Positions 44,390-54,257 are shown, numbered from the stretch's first letter. The stretch: 63,273 nucleotides of DNA from an uncultured Elusimicrobia bacterium (GCA_903873295.1 CAIQNV010000090.1:1-63273), one strand, 5' to 3'. Translations and numbers: made by a program. The notes: a model not told the origin generated them from the letters alone.

Positions 44390-45232
44390 ATGATATCTAA
44401 ACTTTTGCTCGTTTTAGTTATGTTTCCGGCGCTGCTGAGCGCCGAGGCCGGGCGGTTCGATGAACCGGCCACGGCAGCCGGACCGATCATGGAAGAGACC
44501 GGCAGGATCGTAGGCAATTTCAGGGAAGCTTTGCCGGGGGAATACGAAGGGGTCGTATTTCTGCAATTCCGTAACTATACTTCCGACGGCCGCCCCAAAC
44601 TCTGCACGGGCACGCTTATCGCTCCCGCAGTAGTGCTGACCGCGGGGCATTGTATTTTCAATCTTTCTTCGGCCTATTCAAAAAAAGATTACGCCTTGTA
44701 CCCGGCTGAGATCGCCGTCTGGGCCGGCGTGGCCTATTCAAGCGCGCCCGCGGCGGGCGATCCGCGCGCGGCCAGACTTATCTCGGACGGGGCTTTGGCC
44801 GCGCAGTGGCACCCGGCCTGGCAGGGGGGCGGGGCTTACGACGCGGTGGATATGGGGCTTATCCTGCTTCCTCCGGGAGCCTCCGCCGGGATCGCGCCGT
44901 ACGCCCTGAACAGGCAGGCTCCGGAGACCGGCCGGCAGGGGGTCATTGTCGGTTACGGCTCCACTAAAAAAGGCAAAGGCTGGGTTAAGAATATCGGTTC
45001 GACCAGGCTGCGCGGAGTTAACGCGCGCACGATAAATATAGGCGGAGACTCCTCTATTTGCTCCGGCGACTCCGGAGGACCCCTGTTTATTGAGAACGAA
45101 GGGCGCTCGTTCGCGGCAGGCGTAGCCTCAAGGACCTCGTTCGACTGCAGCACCGGGTCGGGAGCGGAAACCCGCGTGGATACAAAACTTGACTGGCTGA
45201 ACTCGGTTCTGGCGGAATGGCGGCAAAACTGA
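44390..45232 (+). CDS. Exported trypsin-like serine protease (S1)
   Basis: The 280-residue product has a signal peptide (MISKLLLVLVMFPALLSAEA) and the S1 triad: LTAGHCIFN, DMGLILLPPG and the classic GDSGGPLF. The latter differs from the GNSGSPVF of the tandem pair at 20.8-22.6 kb, so it belongs to another branch. A TATTAT-like -10 lies near 44305, giving a leader of about 75 bases. It is followed 31 bases later by a C10 protease gene. Confidence 0.9.
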   Translation: MISKLLLVLVMFPALLSAEAGRFDEPATAAGPIMEETGRIVGNFREALPGEYEGVVFLQFRNYTSDGRPKLCTGTLIAPAVVLTAGHCIFNLSSAYSKKDYALYPAEIAVWAGVAYSSAPAAGDPRAARLISDGALAAQWHPAWQGGGAYDAVDMGLILLPPGASAGIAPYALNRQAPETGRQGVIVGYGSTKKGKGWVKNIGSTRLRGVNARTINIGGDSSICSGDSGGPLFIENEGRSFAAGVASRTSFDCSTGSGAETRVDTKLDWLNSVLAEWRQN

Positions 45233-45263
45233 AGAGCCGTTTGAAGAGCGTCGGGTAAATTTA

Positions 45264-46475
45264 ATGAAGACAAGAAATATTCTTTTGGCGGGATTTATTA
45301 TTTTCGCCGGTTTGTTTTCTGATTCCTCCGCTCTTGCCGCCTGGATCGGCCGGGCCGAAGCGGAAACCATAGCGCTCAGCTGGGCGGGCCGGCAGTGGCC
45401 GGACAGGTCGCCGGGGGCAGGGATAAAGAATATCACGCCCGAAAGAACCGACGGCCCCGCGGCGCTTTACATCGTGAACCTGGAAGGCGGCGGTTTTGTC
45501 CTTGTCGGCGGGAATGAGCTCGCGTATCCGGTCCTTGGCTACTCCCCCTCCGGCAAAATTGAGGAGAGCGGAACAACTCCGGCCTTTAAAGCAATAGTTT
45601 CTTCCTACAGAACCCAGATAGAGCTGGCGGCGCGCTCTTTGAACAAGGACGCGGGAATACAGGCTCAGTGGAACGAGCTCCGCGCTACCGCCGCCGGCAA
45701 AAAAACCAGGGGAGCGATAGAGACCGTCGGCCCCCTGCTCGCAAGAGACGGGAAGGCAAACGCCTGGGGCCAGGACGCGCCCTACAATAAATTCGCCCCG
45801 CCCGAGGGCGGGCGGCCTACGCATGCCGGCTGCGGGGCTGTCTCAATGACGCAGATCATGTGGCATTGGAAGCACCCCCGGCGGGGTTCCGGTTCGCACG
45901 ACGGAATTGACTTCGGCTCCGCCCTGTACGATTGGGAGCTTATGCCCCGCGCTCTTTCGTCCGCCTCCGCGCCGGAGGAGATCGACGCCGTGGCGCTGGC
46001 CCTGCGGCACGCCGGCGCGTCGATAGGGACCAGATATCACGCCGGGGAACAGCCCTCGCTCGCCTACCAGGGAGATATTGCCGGGGCCCTGCGCGGCTAT
46101 TTCGGCTACAACGCCGAATACCGCGACGATTTCATAGGCCCGTCCGGCCTGGCGCGGTCGGCGCTCGTCCTGAAAGAGGAGCTGGATACTATCCCGGACG
46201 CGGGGATCCCCCCGGACTATACAGGGCGGCCTGTGCAGTTCAACGCGCTTAAGCCGGCCGGCCACGCTTTCGTCTGCGACGGCTATGAGAACCGCGGCGC
46301 GCCCGGCGATGCGCCGCATAAATTTTACTTCCATTTCAATTTCGGCTGGAGCGGAGCCGACGACGGCTATTTCCTGCTCTCCGCCATAGGCCCGGTGCAC
46401 GGCGGGGATGTCACTTTTGTCCCGAATTATAAAATAAACTACAGGATCTACCCGGCCGGCGTGAGCGGCCGCTAA
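45264..46475 (+). CDS. Exported C10-type (streptopain-like) cysteine protease
   Basis: The 403-residue protein has a signal peptide and a propeptide typical of C10 enzymes (EAETIALSWAG, then GGGFVLVGGNELAYPVLGYSPSGK). The catalytic domain has Cys in HAGCGAVSMTQIMWHWKHP and His in AGHAFVCDGY, followed by FHFNFGWSGADDGYFLL. C10 proteases are secreted zymogens activated by propeptide removal. It is probably co-transcribed with the S1 protease upstream, which could activate it. Confidence 0.88.
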   Translation: MKTRNILLAGFIIFAGLFSDSSALAAWIGRAEAETIALSWAGRQWPDRSPGAGIKNITPERTDGPAALYIVNLEGGGFVLVGGNELAYPVLGYSPSGKIEESGTTPAFKAIVSSYRTQIELAARSLNKDAGIQAQWNELRATAAGKKTRGAIETVGPLLARDGKANAWGQDAPYNKFAPPEGGRPTHAGCGAVSMTQIMWHWKHPRRGSGSHDGIDFGSALYDWELMPRALSSASAPEEIDAVALALRHAGASIGTRYHAGEQPSLAYQGDIAGALRGYFGYNAEYRDDFIGPSGLARSALVLKEELDTIPDAGIPPDYTGRPVQFNALKPAGHAFVCDGYENRGAPGDAPHKFYFHFNFGWSGADDGYFLLSAIGPVHGGDVTFVPNYKINYRIYPAGVSGR

Positions 46476-46492
46476 AACGCCTGGATAAACTC

Positions 46493-48616
46493 CTATTCTA
46501 TTACAGAGAAGCTGACAAGTTTTGATTTTAAGGGCTTGCCGTTCTGCAAGGCGGTGAAAAAAACGCTGTGGCGGCCGGGCTCAAGGGGCCAGGACGCGCT
46601 TTTCCCCCTCTCCGTCAGTTCAACCCCGTCTACCTTCCAGGTTATTTCCCCTTCCGCTCCGGCAGCCTTAAAAAAAAGCGCCTGCGCCGCGCGCGGGGTT
46701 TGGGGGTCAAGACGGAAAATATCGCCATCAGCGGGGAATTTAACTGAAATTTTTATCGCGGCGGGGACGAGCGCGCGTTCAGCCGGGGGCAGATGCTCGG
46801 CACATTGGCCCGAAGGCAGGTTCCCGGCGGCAAAGACCTCAGCCATCGAAGCCGGGCAAAAAGCTGAAAGGGGAAGGCCCGAGACCGGGCAGACCTGCAC
46901 CGTTTTAATTCCCGGGGGCCGCCTGAACGGAGTGGAGCCGTACAGCTTCTCCAGCGCAAGCGCTATCTCTTTAAGCGCCGGGGCGGCGCCGCTTATGCCG
47001 GATACTCTGCGCATGGGGCTGCCGTCAAAATTACCCACCCAGACCCCGGCGGTCCACTCCGGGGTATAGCCGACCGCCCAGTTGTCGCGGTAATCCTTAG
47101 TAGTGCCGGTCTTGGCGGCAAAGTCGAAAGGCAGGCTGAAAGCCGAATTCACGCCGAAGGCCGGAGCACGCGCGGAATTATCCGAAAGGATGCTGGTAAC
47201 AAGGTAGGCCTCGCTCCGGCCGATAGCCCGGCGCGCCGGAGCGGCTGAACTTTCAAGCTCGAACCGGGCCGGCAGCCACACCCCGCCGCGGGCCAGCGCC
47301 GCGTAGGCGTTCACCAGCTCGAGCAGCGTCACCTCGCCGTTACCCAGGGCCAGACCCTCGCCGTAAAATTCAGCGGACTTGTCCAGAGATCCGAAGCCGA
47401 AATCTTTGAGTTTTCCCAGGAAAGCGGCCAGGCCGGTCTTTACCGCAAGCCGCACGGCCGGAATATTATAGGAGCAGGCCAGGGCTTCGCGCAGGCGCAC
47501 CGTGCCGTGGTAAGTCTTGTCGTAATTAAGCGGGACGTGGCCGCCGGCCGCGTAAAGCGGCGAGTCCTCTATTAGATCGGAGGGCCTGGCGCCTTTTGAA
47601 AAAGCCAGCGCGTAGAGAAAAGGCTTCAGCGCCGAGCCGGGCTGCCGCGGGGCCGTCACCCCGTCCACCTGCCCCGCATTGACGGAATCAAAGAAATCAT
47701 TGGAGCCCGCCCAGGCTATTATGCCGCCGGTGGCGTTGTCGATGACCAGCGCGGCGCCGTTGGTGATATGATGGCTGGACCCCAGCGCGGCCAGGCGGTT
47801 TTTAAGCGCCTCCGCGGCGGCTTGCTGGGCGCGGAGGTCCAGGGTCGTTTTTATCTTCCCTGCGCCGGAGCGCCTGAGGACATAGTCGCAGAACTGCGGA
47901 GCCTCGAAATATGTCTCCTTTTCCCTGACGGAGATATTTTCGGCCAGGGCCAGGCGGTAGCTCTCCTCGCCGGTCAGGCCCAGGTCCAGCAGGCGGCGCA
48001 GGATAAGGCGCTGGCGGGCGAAAGCCGCGCGCGGATTTTTGCGCGGGTTGTAATTGACCGGGGATTTGGGGAGCCCGGCCAGCAGCGCGGCCTGCGCCAG
48101 ACTGAGATCTTTCGCCGGCAGGCCGAAATAGTCGCGCGAAGCCGCCTCCGCACCCGTGAGCAGCGGGCCGTAGGAAACCCCGTTAAAGTAGCCTTCCAGG
48201 ATCTCTTCCTTGGTGTGCCCGGCCTCAAGGCGGAAGGCGAAGACCATCTCGGAGAGCTTGCCCAGAAAGGTGCGGGGATGCGGCTCCAGCGCGCGGGCCA
48301 ATTGCTGCGTTATGGTGGAGGCCCCGGACACGGCGCGGCCTTTCCGGGAATTCTGCCAGGCGGCTCGCGCCACGGAGCGAAAATCCACCCCCGGGTGCAG
48401 GAAAAAGCGCTTATCCTCGGCCGCCACGGTGGCGAGCACGAGCCAGGGAGAAATTTGCTGAAGTGTTACCGGCGAGCAGGCGGCCGACGCGCCGGCCGGG
48501 TAGGCGCGCAGCGGCGCTCCGTAGCGGTCGGTTATTTCAACGGAAGCCTTCGGCTCTCCCGCCCGGGCGGACAGAGCCGGCAGCAAAAGCAAAGCCAAAG
48601 CCAGGCGCCCGGTCAT
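46493..48616 (-). CDS. pbpC: Penicillin-binding protein 1C
   Basis: The 707-residue protein has the PBP1C layout: a signal-anchor-like N-terminus, a glycosyltransferase domain (catalytic Glu67 in AAEDKRFF, then GASTITQQLAR and NPRKNP), a transpeptidase domain with Ser328 in the SALK motif, CSYN and KTGTTKDYRDN, and a C-terminal BiPBP_C domain ending FSVIE. It polymerises and cross-links peptidoglycan. The start overlaps the stop of the upstream FkbM gene by 4 bases. Confidence 0.93.
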   Translation of the reverse strand: MTGRLALALLLLPALSARAGEPKASVEITDRYGAPLRAYPAGASAACSPVTLQQISPWLVLATVAAEDKRFFLHPGVDFRSVARAAWQNSRKGRAVSGASTITQQLARALEPHPRTFLGKLSEMVFAFRLEAGHTKEEILEGYFNGVSYGPLLTGAEAASRDYFGLPAKDLSLAQAALLAGLPKSPVNYNPRKNPRAAFARQRLILRRLLDLGLTGEESYRLALAENISVREKETYFEAPQFCDYVLRRSGAGKIKTTLDLRAQQAAAEALKNRLAALGSSHHITNGAALVIDNATGGIIAWAGSNDFFDSVNAGQVDGVTAPRQPGSALKPFLYALAFSKGARPSDLIEDSPLYAAGGHVPLNYDKTYHGTVRLREALACSYNIPAVRLAVKTGLAAFLGKLKDFGFGSLDKSAEFYGEGLALGNGEVTLLELVNAYAALARGGVWLPARFELESSAAPARRAIGRSEAYLVTSILSDNSARAPAFGVNSAFSLPFDFAAKTGTTKDYRDNWAVGYTPEWTAGVWVGNFDGSPMRRVSGISGAAPALKEIALALEKLYGSTPFRRPPGIKTVQVCPVSGLPLSAFCPASMAEVFAAGNLPSGQCAEHLPPAERALVPAAIKISVKFPADGDIFRLDPQTPRAAQALFFKAAGAEGEITWKVDGVELTERGKSASWPLEPGRHSVFFTALQNGKPLKSKLVSFSVIE

Positions 48617-49464
48617 TCGCAGTAGAGATCGTGCTCGGCGAAAGTGTTCAGAGTTATTATATAATCGCCTCTGAGGCCGCGGATAACTTCCGGCAGCGCC
48701 TTCTTATCGGCCGGCCTGTGATAAGCCGCCAGCGAAAGAACCGGCTTATTCTTCCTTATTATCCCCCCCGCGCCCAGCAGAACGTTCTTCTCGTAGCCTT
48801 CCACGTCTATCTTTATAAAATCCACGCGCCCTTTCACCAGGCCGTCCAGCGGGGCGACCTTTACCTTCCGCCGCCCCGTGTAGGTTATGTCCCGGTTTAC
48901 CCCGGCGTCGCCGCAGGCTATCATGGAGGAACCTTCACCCCGGGTATTGAACTTCAGCTCCGCCGCGCCTTTTTCCGCGCCCAGCGCGACGTTTACCGCC
49001 TTCACGGTCTTAAGCGCGCCGTTAAGCGCGAGGTTGAGCTTTAAAATTTTCCAGGTCTCGGCCACGGCTTCAAAAGCATAGACCTTTTTCGCCCCGAGAG
49101 CCCGGGCATACAGGGAAAACAAGCCTATATTCGCCCCGGCGTCCACTACTGTCTTCCCGGCCAGGCTCCCGGCATTATACTGGTCGCGTATTATTATTCC
49201 GTCCAATTCGCAGAGGAAATTTCCCGGATCGGCGGGCGCGTTCAGCAGTATTTTCTCACCGTTCCAGAGCAGGAGTCCCAGCCGGACCGGCGCCAGCCCC
49301 AGTATTTTTTCAATAGCCCGGGCGCAGAGTTCCGGCTTGCCCGGCAGGGCGCGCTTTACGCGCAGCGCCGCCTCCAGCGCCGCGGCGTTCAGCCCCTTGG
49401 CCGCGCCGTCAGCGCCGTATACGGTTATAGTGAGCCCGCGCCCGCGCCTGTCCATTATTTTCAT
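48613..49464 (-). CDS. FkbM family methyltransferase
   Basis: The 283-residue protein contains the SAM-binding motif VVDAGANIGLFSLYARALGAKKVYAFEA and the FkbM core segments FIKIDVEGYEKNVLLGA and KNKPVLSLAAYH. FkbM enzymes O-methylate sugars or polyketides, often in surface glycan loci. The N-terminal 90 residues are less conserved. No signal peptide is present. It is coupled by ATGA to pbpC. Confidence 0.85.
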   Translation of the reverse strand: MKIMDRRGRGLTITVYGADGAAKGLNAAALEAALRVKRALPGKPELCARAIEKILGLAPVRLGLLLWNGEKILLNAPADPGNFLCELDGIIIRDQYNAGSLAGKTVVDAGANIGLFSLYARALGAKKVYAFEAVAETWKILKLNLALNGALKTVKAVNVALGAEKGAAELKFNTRGEGSSMIACGDAGVNRDITYTGRRKVKVAPLDGLVKGRVDFIKIDVEGYEKNVLLGAGGIIRKNKPVLSLAAYHRPADKKALPEVIRGLRGDYIITLNTFAEHDLYCE

Positions 49465-49567
49465 CTATGAGCGATTCCTGCTGAAAGCTGTACCACGCGT
49501 CGTTCCCGACAGCACTAATTCTATCAACTTTCCGGACCATAAACACGAAAAGGCGGCTCAGGTTTTG

Positions 49568-49573
49568 TATTAT
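49568..49573 (+). promoter_or_regulatory. Putative -10 box of the receiver gene
   Basis: TATTAT in an AT-rich tract, 40 bases before the ATG at 49614, which has GAGGA as Shine-Dalgarno. No -35 was identified with confidence. Confidence 0.35.
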
Positions 49574-49613
49574 TAAGGGATAGCGGATTACTAACACAGA
49601 CAGAGGAACAGCT

Positions 49614-50030
49614 ATGCCCAAGATACTGGTGGTGGACGATATTCCGGCGATAGTGGATTTTTCCAAGGAATTTTTCGAGGACGCGGGTTTCGAGGTACGG
49701 ACGGCTGAAACAGCCCCTGACGCGATAGCGGCCCAGCAAGAGTTCAAGGCCGGCGTGATCCTGCAGGACCTTAACATCCCGGGCGGCGGCGGCGTGCTGG
49801 TTTACGAGACCCTGCGCGCGCAGCACGACATGGTCCCGATAATCTTCTCCACCGGCAAGCCGGAAGCTCTCGGCGATATTTCCGGCATGACCAACGTCTC
49901 CGTGCTGAAGAAACCCACGGACCCCGAGCTCCTCATGGCCGAGGTTCAAAAGCAGCTGGCGAAAGCCACTTCGGAGCGCCCGATGAACCCGGCTCCGCCG
50001 CCCCCCCCAAGGATGCCGCCCGGCCGCTAG
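49614..50030 (+). CDS. Single-domain response regulator (CheY-like)
   Basis: The 138-residue protein is a receiver domain: acidic pocket in ILVVDDIPAIV, phospho-acceptor Asp in VILQDLNIPGGGG, switch Thr in IIFSTGKPE and Lys in VLKKPTDP. The C-terminal 20 residues are Pro-rich. It has no output domain. No kinase gene is adjacent; the Wsp-like CheA at 58-61 kb is a possible partner, but this is speculation. Confidence 0.9.
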   Translation: MPKILVVDDIPAIVDFSKEFFEDAGFEVRTAETAPDAIAAQQEFKAGVILQDLNIPGGGGVLVYETLRAQHDMVPIIFSTGKPEALGDISGMTNVSVLKKPTDPELLMAEVQKQLAKATSERPMNPAPPPPPRMPPGR

Positions 50031-50182
50031 ACTTATTTCGCCATGGCGGGGCCTAAAAGCTCCGCCCGGCCGGAAGCCGCAGGCGATGGGCCTGCGCAGC
50101 GCGTTTTTGGGCATTTGGTGTCCGAAGCATTTTTCTTATTGGTAAAATATACATAGAAGACAGCTCCGGGGAGAACAATGTA

Positions 50183-50962
50183 ATGAGGAAACTCTTACTG
50201 GTTTTTATATTATTAACCATATCGGGCCGCACGGCGTTGGCGCAGTTCACGCGTACAGAAGACCTCCGGGTGCGGCCTCCCGAAGCCTGGCAGCCGCACC
50301 AGCTCTATGGCCTGGACATGACGCTGGGCGGCGGCTACCTGAACGGCAACGTTAAGAACTTCAGCCTCTCCGGCGGCCTGGAATTCGACTGGAAGCCGGC
50401 GGCCGGGCATTCCGTTTTCGTGCAGGCTTCCGATAATTACGTCAGATACGGCGACGTGGCGATGACCGATAAATCCAAAGGCTCGCTCTTATACGCTTAC
50501 GCCCGGAAACCGCATTTGAACCTTTTCCTGCAGACCACGCACAGTCACAACAGGTTCCGCAGCGTAAAGTACCGCATGACCAACACCGCCGGCGTCTGCT
50601 TTCACAATTTCCTTGAAGGCGGCCTCAAGCCGCTTATGCTCAGCGCCGGGCTCACGCCCGAATACGAGGAGGACAACGGCGGCACGATATCGAGGGACTT
50701 CCGCGGCACGGCCAGGGCCACTTTTTCCTCCGCTCTCACCGATACGGTCAAGCTGAACGCAGACATAATTTATGCACCGAGGATAGCCGACACCGCCGAT
50801 TACAGAGTGTATTCCGAAACTTTTCTGGAGCTTAAAGTCTGGAAAGACTCCGTAGCTTTCAGGATAACCGCCTCAGAGGAATACGACTCTAAGCCGTATC
50901 CGGGCGTGAAAAAGAACGACTTCGGCCTCGCCCACGCGCTGGTGGTTAAATTCTCTAAATAG
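50183..50962 (+). CDS. Putative outer-membrane beta-barrel (DUF481-like)
   Basis: The 259-residue product has a signal peptide ending at ALAQ, then alternating beta strands rich in aromatic and polar residues (LDMTLGGGYLNGNVKNFSLSGGLEFDW and similar) up to a strand ending ALVVKFSK. This resembles the DUF481 family of small outer-membrane barrels. The ATG follows GGGGAG by about 10 bases. It lies before a block of glycosyltransferase genes, but nothing ties it to them beyond position. Confidence 0.75.
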   Translation: MRKLLLVFILLTISGRTALAQFTRTEDLRVRPPEAWQPHQLYGLDMTLGGGYLNGNVKNFSLSGGLEFDWKPAAGHSVFVQASDNYVRYGDVAMTDKSKGSLLYAYARKPHLNLFLQTTHSHNRFRSVKYRMTNTAGVCFHNFLEGGLKPLMLSAGLTPEYEEDNGGTISRDFRGTARATFSSALTDTVKLNADIIYAPRIADTADYRVYSETFLELKVWKDSVAFRITASEEYDSKPYPGVKKNDFGLAHALVVKFSK

Positions 50963-50995
50963 CGCACCAGTGAGATAAAAAGCGCCTTTTCAAAA

Positions 50996-52201
50996 ATGAA
51001 TATTTGTTATTTGATCCGTTCCTTCAGCAATCAGGCGGGGACGGAAAGCTATGTTTACAATATGGCAAGAGCCCTGGCCGGACTGGGGCACACTGTGCAT
51101 ATCGTCAGCATGACCGGGAGAGGACGGAGGGACTTTACCGGCTTTGAAGATAAAATTTTTATCCATCAGCTCGATCTCAAAGAGGAATTATTCAGGGGGT
51201 CGCGGCTATTAGAACAGGTTTTTCCTCTGTTTACGTGGCGCTACGGACGAGCTATCAGCAAAATTCTCCCCGCTTTGATCGATAAACACGCCCTCGACAT
51301 AATTGAAGCCACCGATTGGGGAATAGACGCCTGGGATTATATGGCCGGACGCAAAGTCCCTGTTAGCGTAAGGCTTCACGGTTACCCCGGTTTTAAAGAC
51401 GAGTTTGACCGGGGGCTGTTAAAAAAATGGCCTAAAAACTATTTTTATTGGTCCTTATTCAGAAGACAGCTTTCCGGCGCGGACCTTGTGACAGGAGTTT
51501 CTAAAGCCTATATCGATTTCGTACGGAAGGCCTGGGAGTTAAAAGAAAGGGCTGTGCAGCTTATTCCCATCAGCGTCGATCTAACTGCTTTTAATACGGC
51601 AGAGGCCTCCAGGGAAGACCGGACGATCCTCTTCGCGGGCAGACTGGAGAAGTCCAAAGGCATAGAGGTGCTCGCGCAGGCCATTCCTTTGATCCTGAAA
51701 GAATTGCCGGACGCCAGATTTTATCTGGCGGGCCAGGATTATAACCGCCCGGGCAGCCGGCAAACCTGGTCACAATATTTAACCGGGACTTTCGGGAAGG
51801 AAAGGATTATTTATCTGGGCTCTTTATCCACGCGGGAACTGGTCTATTATTACCGGTCGGCGGCGATCTGCGTCGTGCCTTCGCTTTACGAGCCCGGAGG
51901 GACCGTGGTTTTCGAGGCTATGGCTTGCGGCTGCCCGGTTATCGCCAGCGGGGTCGGCGGCCTTGTGGAGCTCATTAAAGACCGGCGGACAGGAGCATTG
52001 ATCCGGCCCGGCGAGGCGCGGGCCCTTGCCGCCGCCGCGATAGAATTGCTTCAAAGGCCTGAGCTGAGGAAGGAGATCTCGCAAAACGCCCTTAGATTCG
52101 TAAGGGAGAATTTTGACATAAATAATATCGTACGCCGAACACTGGACGCTTACGCGCGAACGATCGGCCTATTTAAAACCCGCAAAAACTTTCCAACATG
52201 A
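50996..52201 (+). CDS. GT4 family glycosyltransferase
   Basis: The 401-residue protein has the GT-B fold signs of family 4: an N-terminal SNQAGTESYVYNMARALAGLGHTVHIV, FAGRLEKSKGIEVLAQAI at the start of the second domain, and the EPGGTVVFEAMACGCPVIASGVGGLVELI nucleotide-sugar motif. It transfers a sugar from an NDP donor, probably for a surface glycan. Its stop overlaps the next gene by 4 bases. By eye, GC is lower here than in the flanking genes. Confidence 0.9.
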   Translation: MNICYLIRSFSNQAGTESYVYNMARALAGLGHTVHIVSMTGRGRRDFTGFEDKIFIHQLDLKEELFRGSRLLEQVFPLFTWRYGRAISKILPALIDKHALDIIEATDWGIDAWDYMAGRKVPVSVRLHGYPGFKDEFDRGLLKKWPKNYFYWSLFRRQLSGADLVTGVSKAYIDFVRKAWELKERAVQLIPISVDLTAFNTAEASREDRTILFAGRLEKSKGIEVLAQAIPLILKELPDARFYLAGQDYNRPGSRQTWSQYLTGTFGKERIIYLGSLSTRELVYYYRSAAICVVPSLYEPGGTVVFEAMACGCPVIASGVGGLVELIKDRRTGALIRPGEARALAAAAIELLQRPELRKEISQNALRFVRENFDINNIVRRTLDAYARTIGLFKTRKNFPT

Positions 52202-53064
52202 ACAGAGATCAGGTGTTTTTATTCTTGACTCATATTTATTCGGAAGAAATATATGAGGAATTCAGGAAATTACAGCGCGCCACAAGAGAGCTGGGGGAGT
52301 GTATCCTGCTTTATCAGCAGAAACCCGGCATTCCCGTAGATAGCAGGTTTTTAGCTCTTCCTCATTATATCCTTAGCGACCAGGATCAGACGAAGTTCTC
52401 GGACGCGCCTTATTTCGCCGATTCTCCGGAATGCCTTAAACCCGACAGGGCCCTGATAAAATTTTCCCGGGAGCACAAATTCGATTATTACTGGCTCATC
52501 GAATATGATGTCCGCTTCTCCGGCGATTGGGAATATTTCTTCCGTTATTTTTCGGAAAGCGCCGGAGATCTTCTGACCTCCCATATCCGCACCTATGCAC
52601 AGGAGCCCGATTGGCTCTTTTGGCGCCTGGATCATTTCGATGAAAAAACAGATCTGGCGAAAGCCCTTCGGTCTTTTAATCCTATATTCAGGATCTCTGC
52701 TCCGGCCCTGGATCATGTTTACCGGATGTATTTAAAAGGATGGACGGGGATCTATGAGGCGCTCATTCCTACTTTGCTGTTTCAGGGGAACTTCACCTTG
52801 CGGGATTTCGGAGGAACGGGCGATTTTGTTCTGCCGCAGGACATAGGCCGCTTTTATCTGGATTCCTCCGATTGTAAGCTTTTAGACGGAAAAACGATGC
52901 GCTATCGCCCGTTCCATACCTCTTTATCCGGCTATCCTGAAAACAAGCTTATTCATCCGGTAAAACCGCGGCATTGGGAGCCTTTATCAAAACCCGCCCC
53001 CCCGAAATATTTTTATCCCTCCGCCGCCTGGGCCGATCTATGCCGGTTTTTCCGCGGTATCTAA
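52198..53064 (+). CDS. Putative glycosyltransferase-like protein (DUF3405-like)
   Basis: The 288-residue protein has a GT-A-like segment DYYWLIEYDVRFSGDW, where EYDV could play the DxD role, and a tail with WEPLSKPAPPKYF. I compare it with the DUF3405 family of uncertain glycosyltransferases, without certainty. It overlaps the GT4 gene by ATGA, so the two probably act on the same glycan. Its stop overlaps the convergent GGDEF gene by 4 bases. Confidence 0.65.
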   Translation: MNRDQVFLFLTHIYSEEIYEEFRKLQRATRELGECILLYQQKPGIPVDSRFLALPHYILSDQDQTKFSDAPYFADSPECLKPDRALIKFSREHKFDYYWLIEYDVRFSGDWEYFFRYFSESAGDLLTSHIRTYAQEPDWLFWRLDHFDEKTDLAKALRSFNPIFRISAPALDHVYRMYLKGWTGIYEALIPTLLFQGNFTLRDFGGTGDFVLPQDIGRFYLDSSDCKLLDGKTMRYRPFHTSLSGYPENKLIHPVKPRHWEPLSKPAPPKYFYPSAAWADLCRFFRGI

Positions 53065-53957
53065 ACGCCCCTGACGATCCTGTTCCGGCCATGCTCTTTG
53101 GCGGAATAGAGACACATGTCGGCGGCGGAGATCATTGAGTCGGCGGAAATGTTCTCCCTGTACTCCCCGGCCATGAAGCCCGTAACACCGAAGCTGGCGG
53201 TGAACCGCGCCGCCGCGCCTTTTACAGGCACTGCCAGTTCCGAAGCGGCGACCCGTATCCTTTCGGCCAGCACTTCCGCCCCCCCGGGGCCGGTATCCGG
53301 GAGGACCAGGATGAATTCCTCGCCGCCGTACCGGGCGACCCAATCCACGTCTTCCCTGCACAGGGACTGCATGGTCCGCACAAAGGCTTTCAGGACGGCA
53401 TCACCGGCCGGGTGGCCGTAAGTATCGTTGATCTTCTTGAAAAAATCGATATCAGCCATTACAAGGGAAAAAGGCTGCCCGTAGCGGCCGGCCCGCTTGA
53501 TCTCCTGCGGCAGCGTATCCATGAGGTACCCCCTGTTCCGGCTTCCCGTGAGGGCATCGGTGGCGGCCATTATCCGGTAACGCTCCGTGTCGGTAATGTT
53601 GCTGATGACTACGATGAGCGATCTTCTGTCCGCCCCGCCGCCGGCTGCCTCCATGAGATATGAGGTCGTCACCGCCAGCGTCAGCAGCCGCTCCCCGACC
53701 TGGTAGGGGACGAGGGCATGATGCACCAGTTCCTTGTCATAGATCGCGTTTAGGACGGCCTGATTGAAGGCGTCATTCTCTTCCCCGGGGAGGAAGATCT
53801 CCCCGAACTTCCCGCCTATCACTTCCTCTTTCTTCAGGCACAGGATCTCGGCGGCGGCGCCGTTGAAGGTCAGCACCTTCCCGAAGGCGTCAAGGGTCAT
53901 GACGCCGTCTCTCAGGCTTTCCAGTATCCTGCCGTAGGTGTACTCGTCAAGCGCCAT
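53061..53957 (-). CDS. PAS-GGDEF diguanylate cyclase
   Basis: The 298-residue protein has an N-terminal PAS domain (LRDGVMTLDAFGKVLTFNGAAAEILCLKKEEVIG) and a GGDEF domain with the active-site motif RYGGEEFILVLP, so it should make cyclic di-GMP from GTP. The inhibitory RxxD site is absent: the position reads EDVD directly before the WVARYGG segment. It is not a receiver fusion like WspR, although it lies 2 kb from the Wsp-like operon, separated by a gene on the other strand. Confidence 0.9.
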   Translation of the reverse strand: MALDEYTYGRILESLRDGVMTLDAFGKVLTFNGAAAEILCLKKEEVIGGKFGEIFLPGEENDAFNQAVLNAIYDKELVHHALVPYQVGERLLTLAVTTSYLMEAAGGGADRRSLIVVISNITDTERYRIMAATDALTGSRNRGYLMDTLPQEIKRAGRYGQPFSLVMADIDFFKKINDTYGHPAGDAVLKAFVRTMQSLCREDVDWVARYGGEEFILVLPDTGPGGAEVLAERIRVAASELAVPVKGAAARFTASFGVTGFMAGEYRENISADSMISAADMCLYSAKEHGRNRIVRGV

Positions 53958-54257
53958 AAGCGTTTTTTTCCGGTCAAAAGCTCCGCGAAGATCCCCGCCT
54001 ACCGCTATAATACAAAAAGTCGGGCCCTTTATCCTCCGGAAGCGTTACAAGCGGCGGCCCGAGCCGCGTTCCTTCCCGTACGGGCGTCCCGACAGCGGGC
54101 GTGGAGAAATTTTTTAAATTAAAAAACGCGGCGGTTTTTTGTACCATTAACGATAAGGAACATTTTCGTATTTTCAGCGGACGGAGCAGCGCGGGCAGGC
54201 AGGTCAGGCGCTTCAATTCACTACGGGCCGGATAATCCCCGGTAGAGGACATTTGTC
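53958..54257. promoter_or_regulatory. Divergent intergenic region
   Basis: This 300-base region separates the GGDEF gene from the membrane glycosyltransferase gene. It holds CTATAATAC near 54008 and an AT-rich tract (54110-54175) likely to be promoter sequence. GAGG at 54244-54247 precedes the GTG start. No gene was found. Confidence 0.35.
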
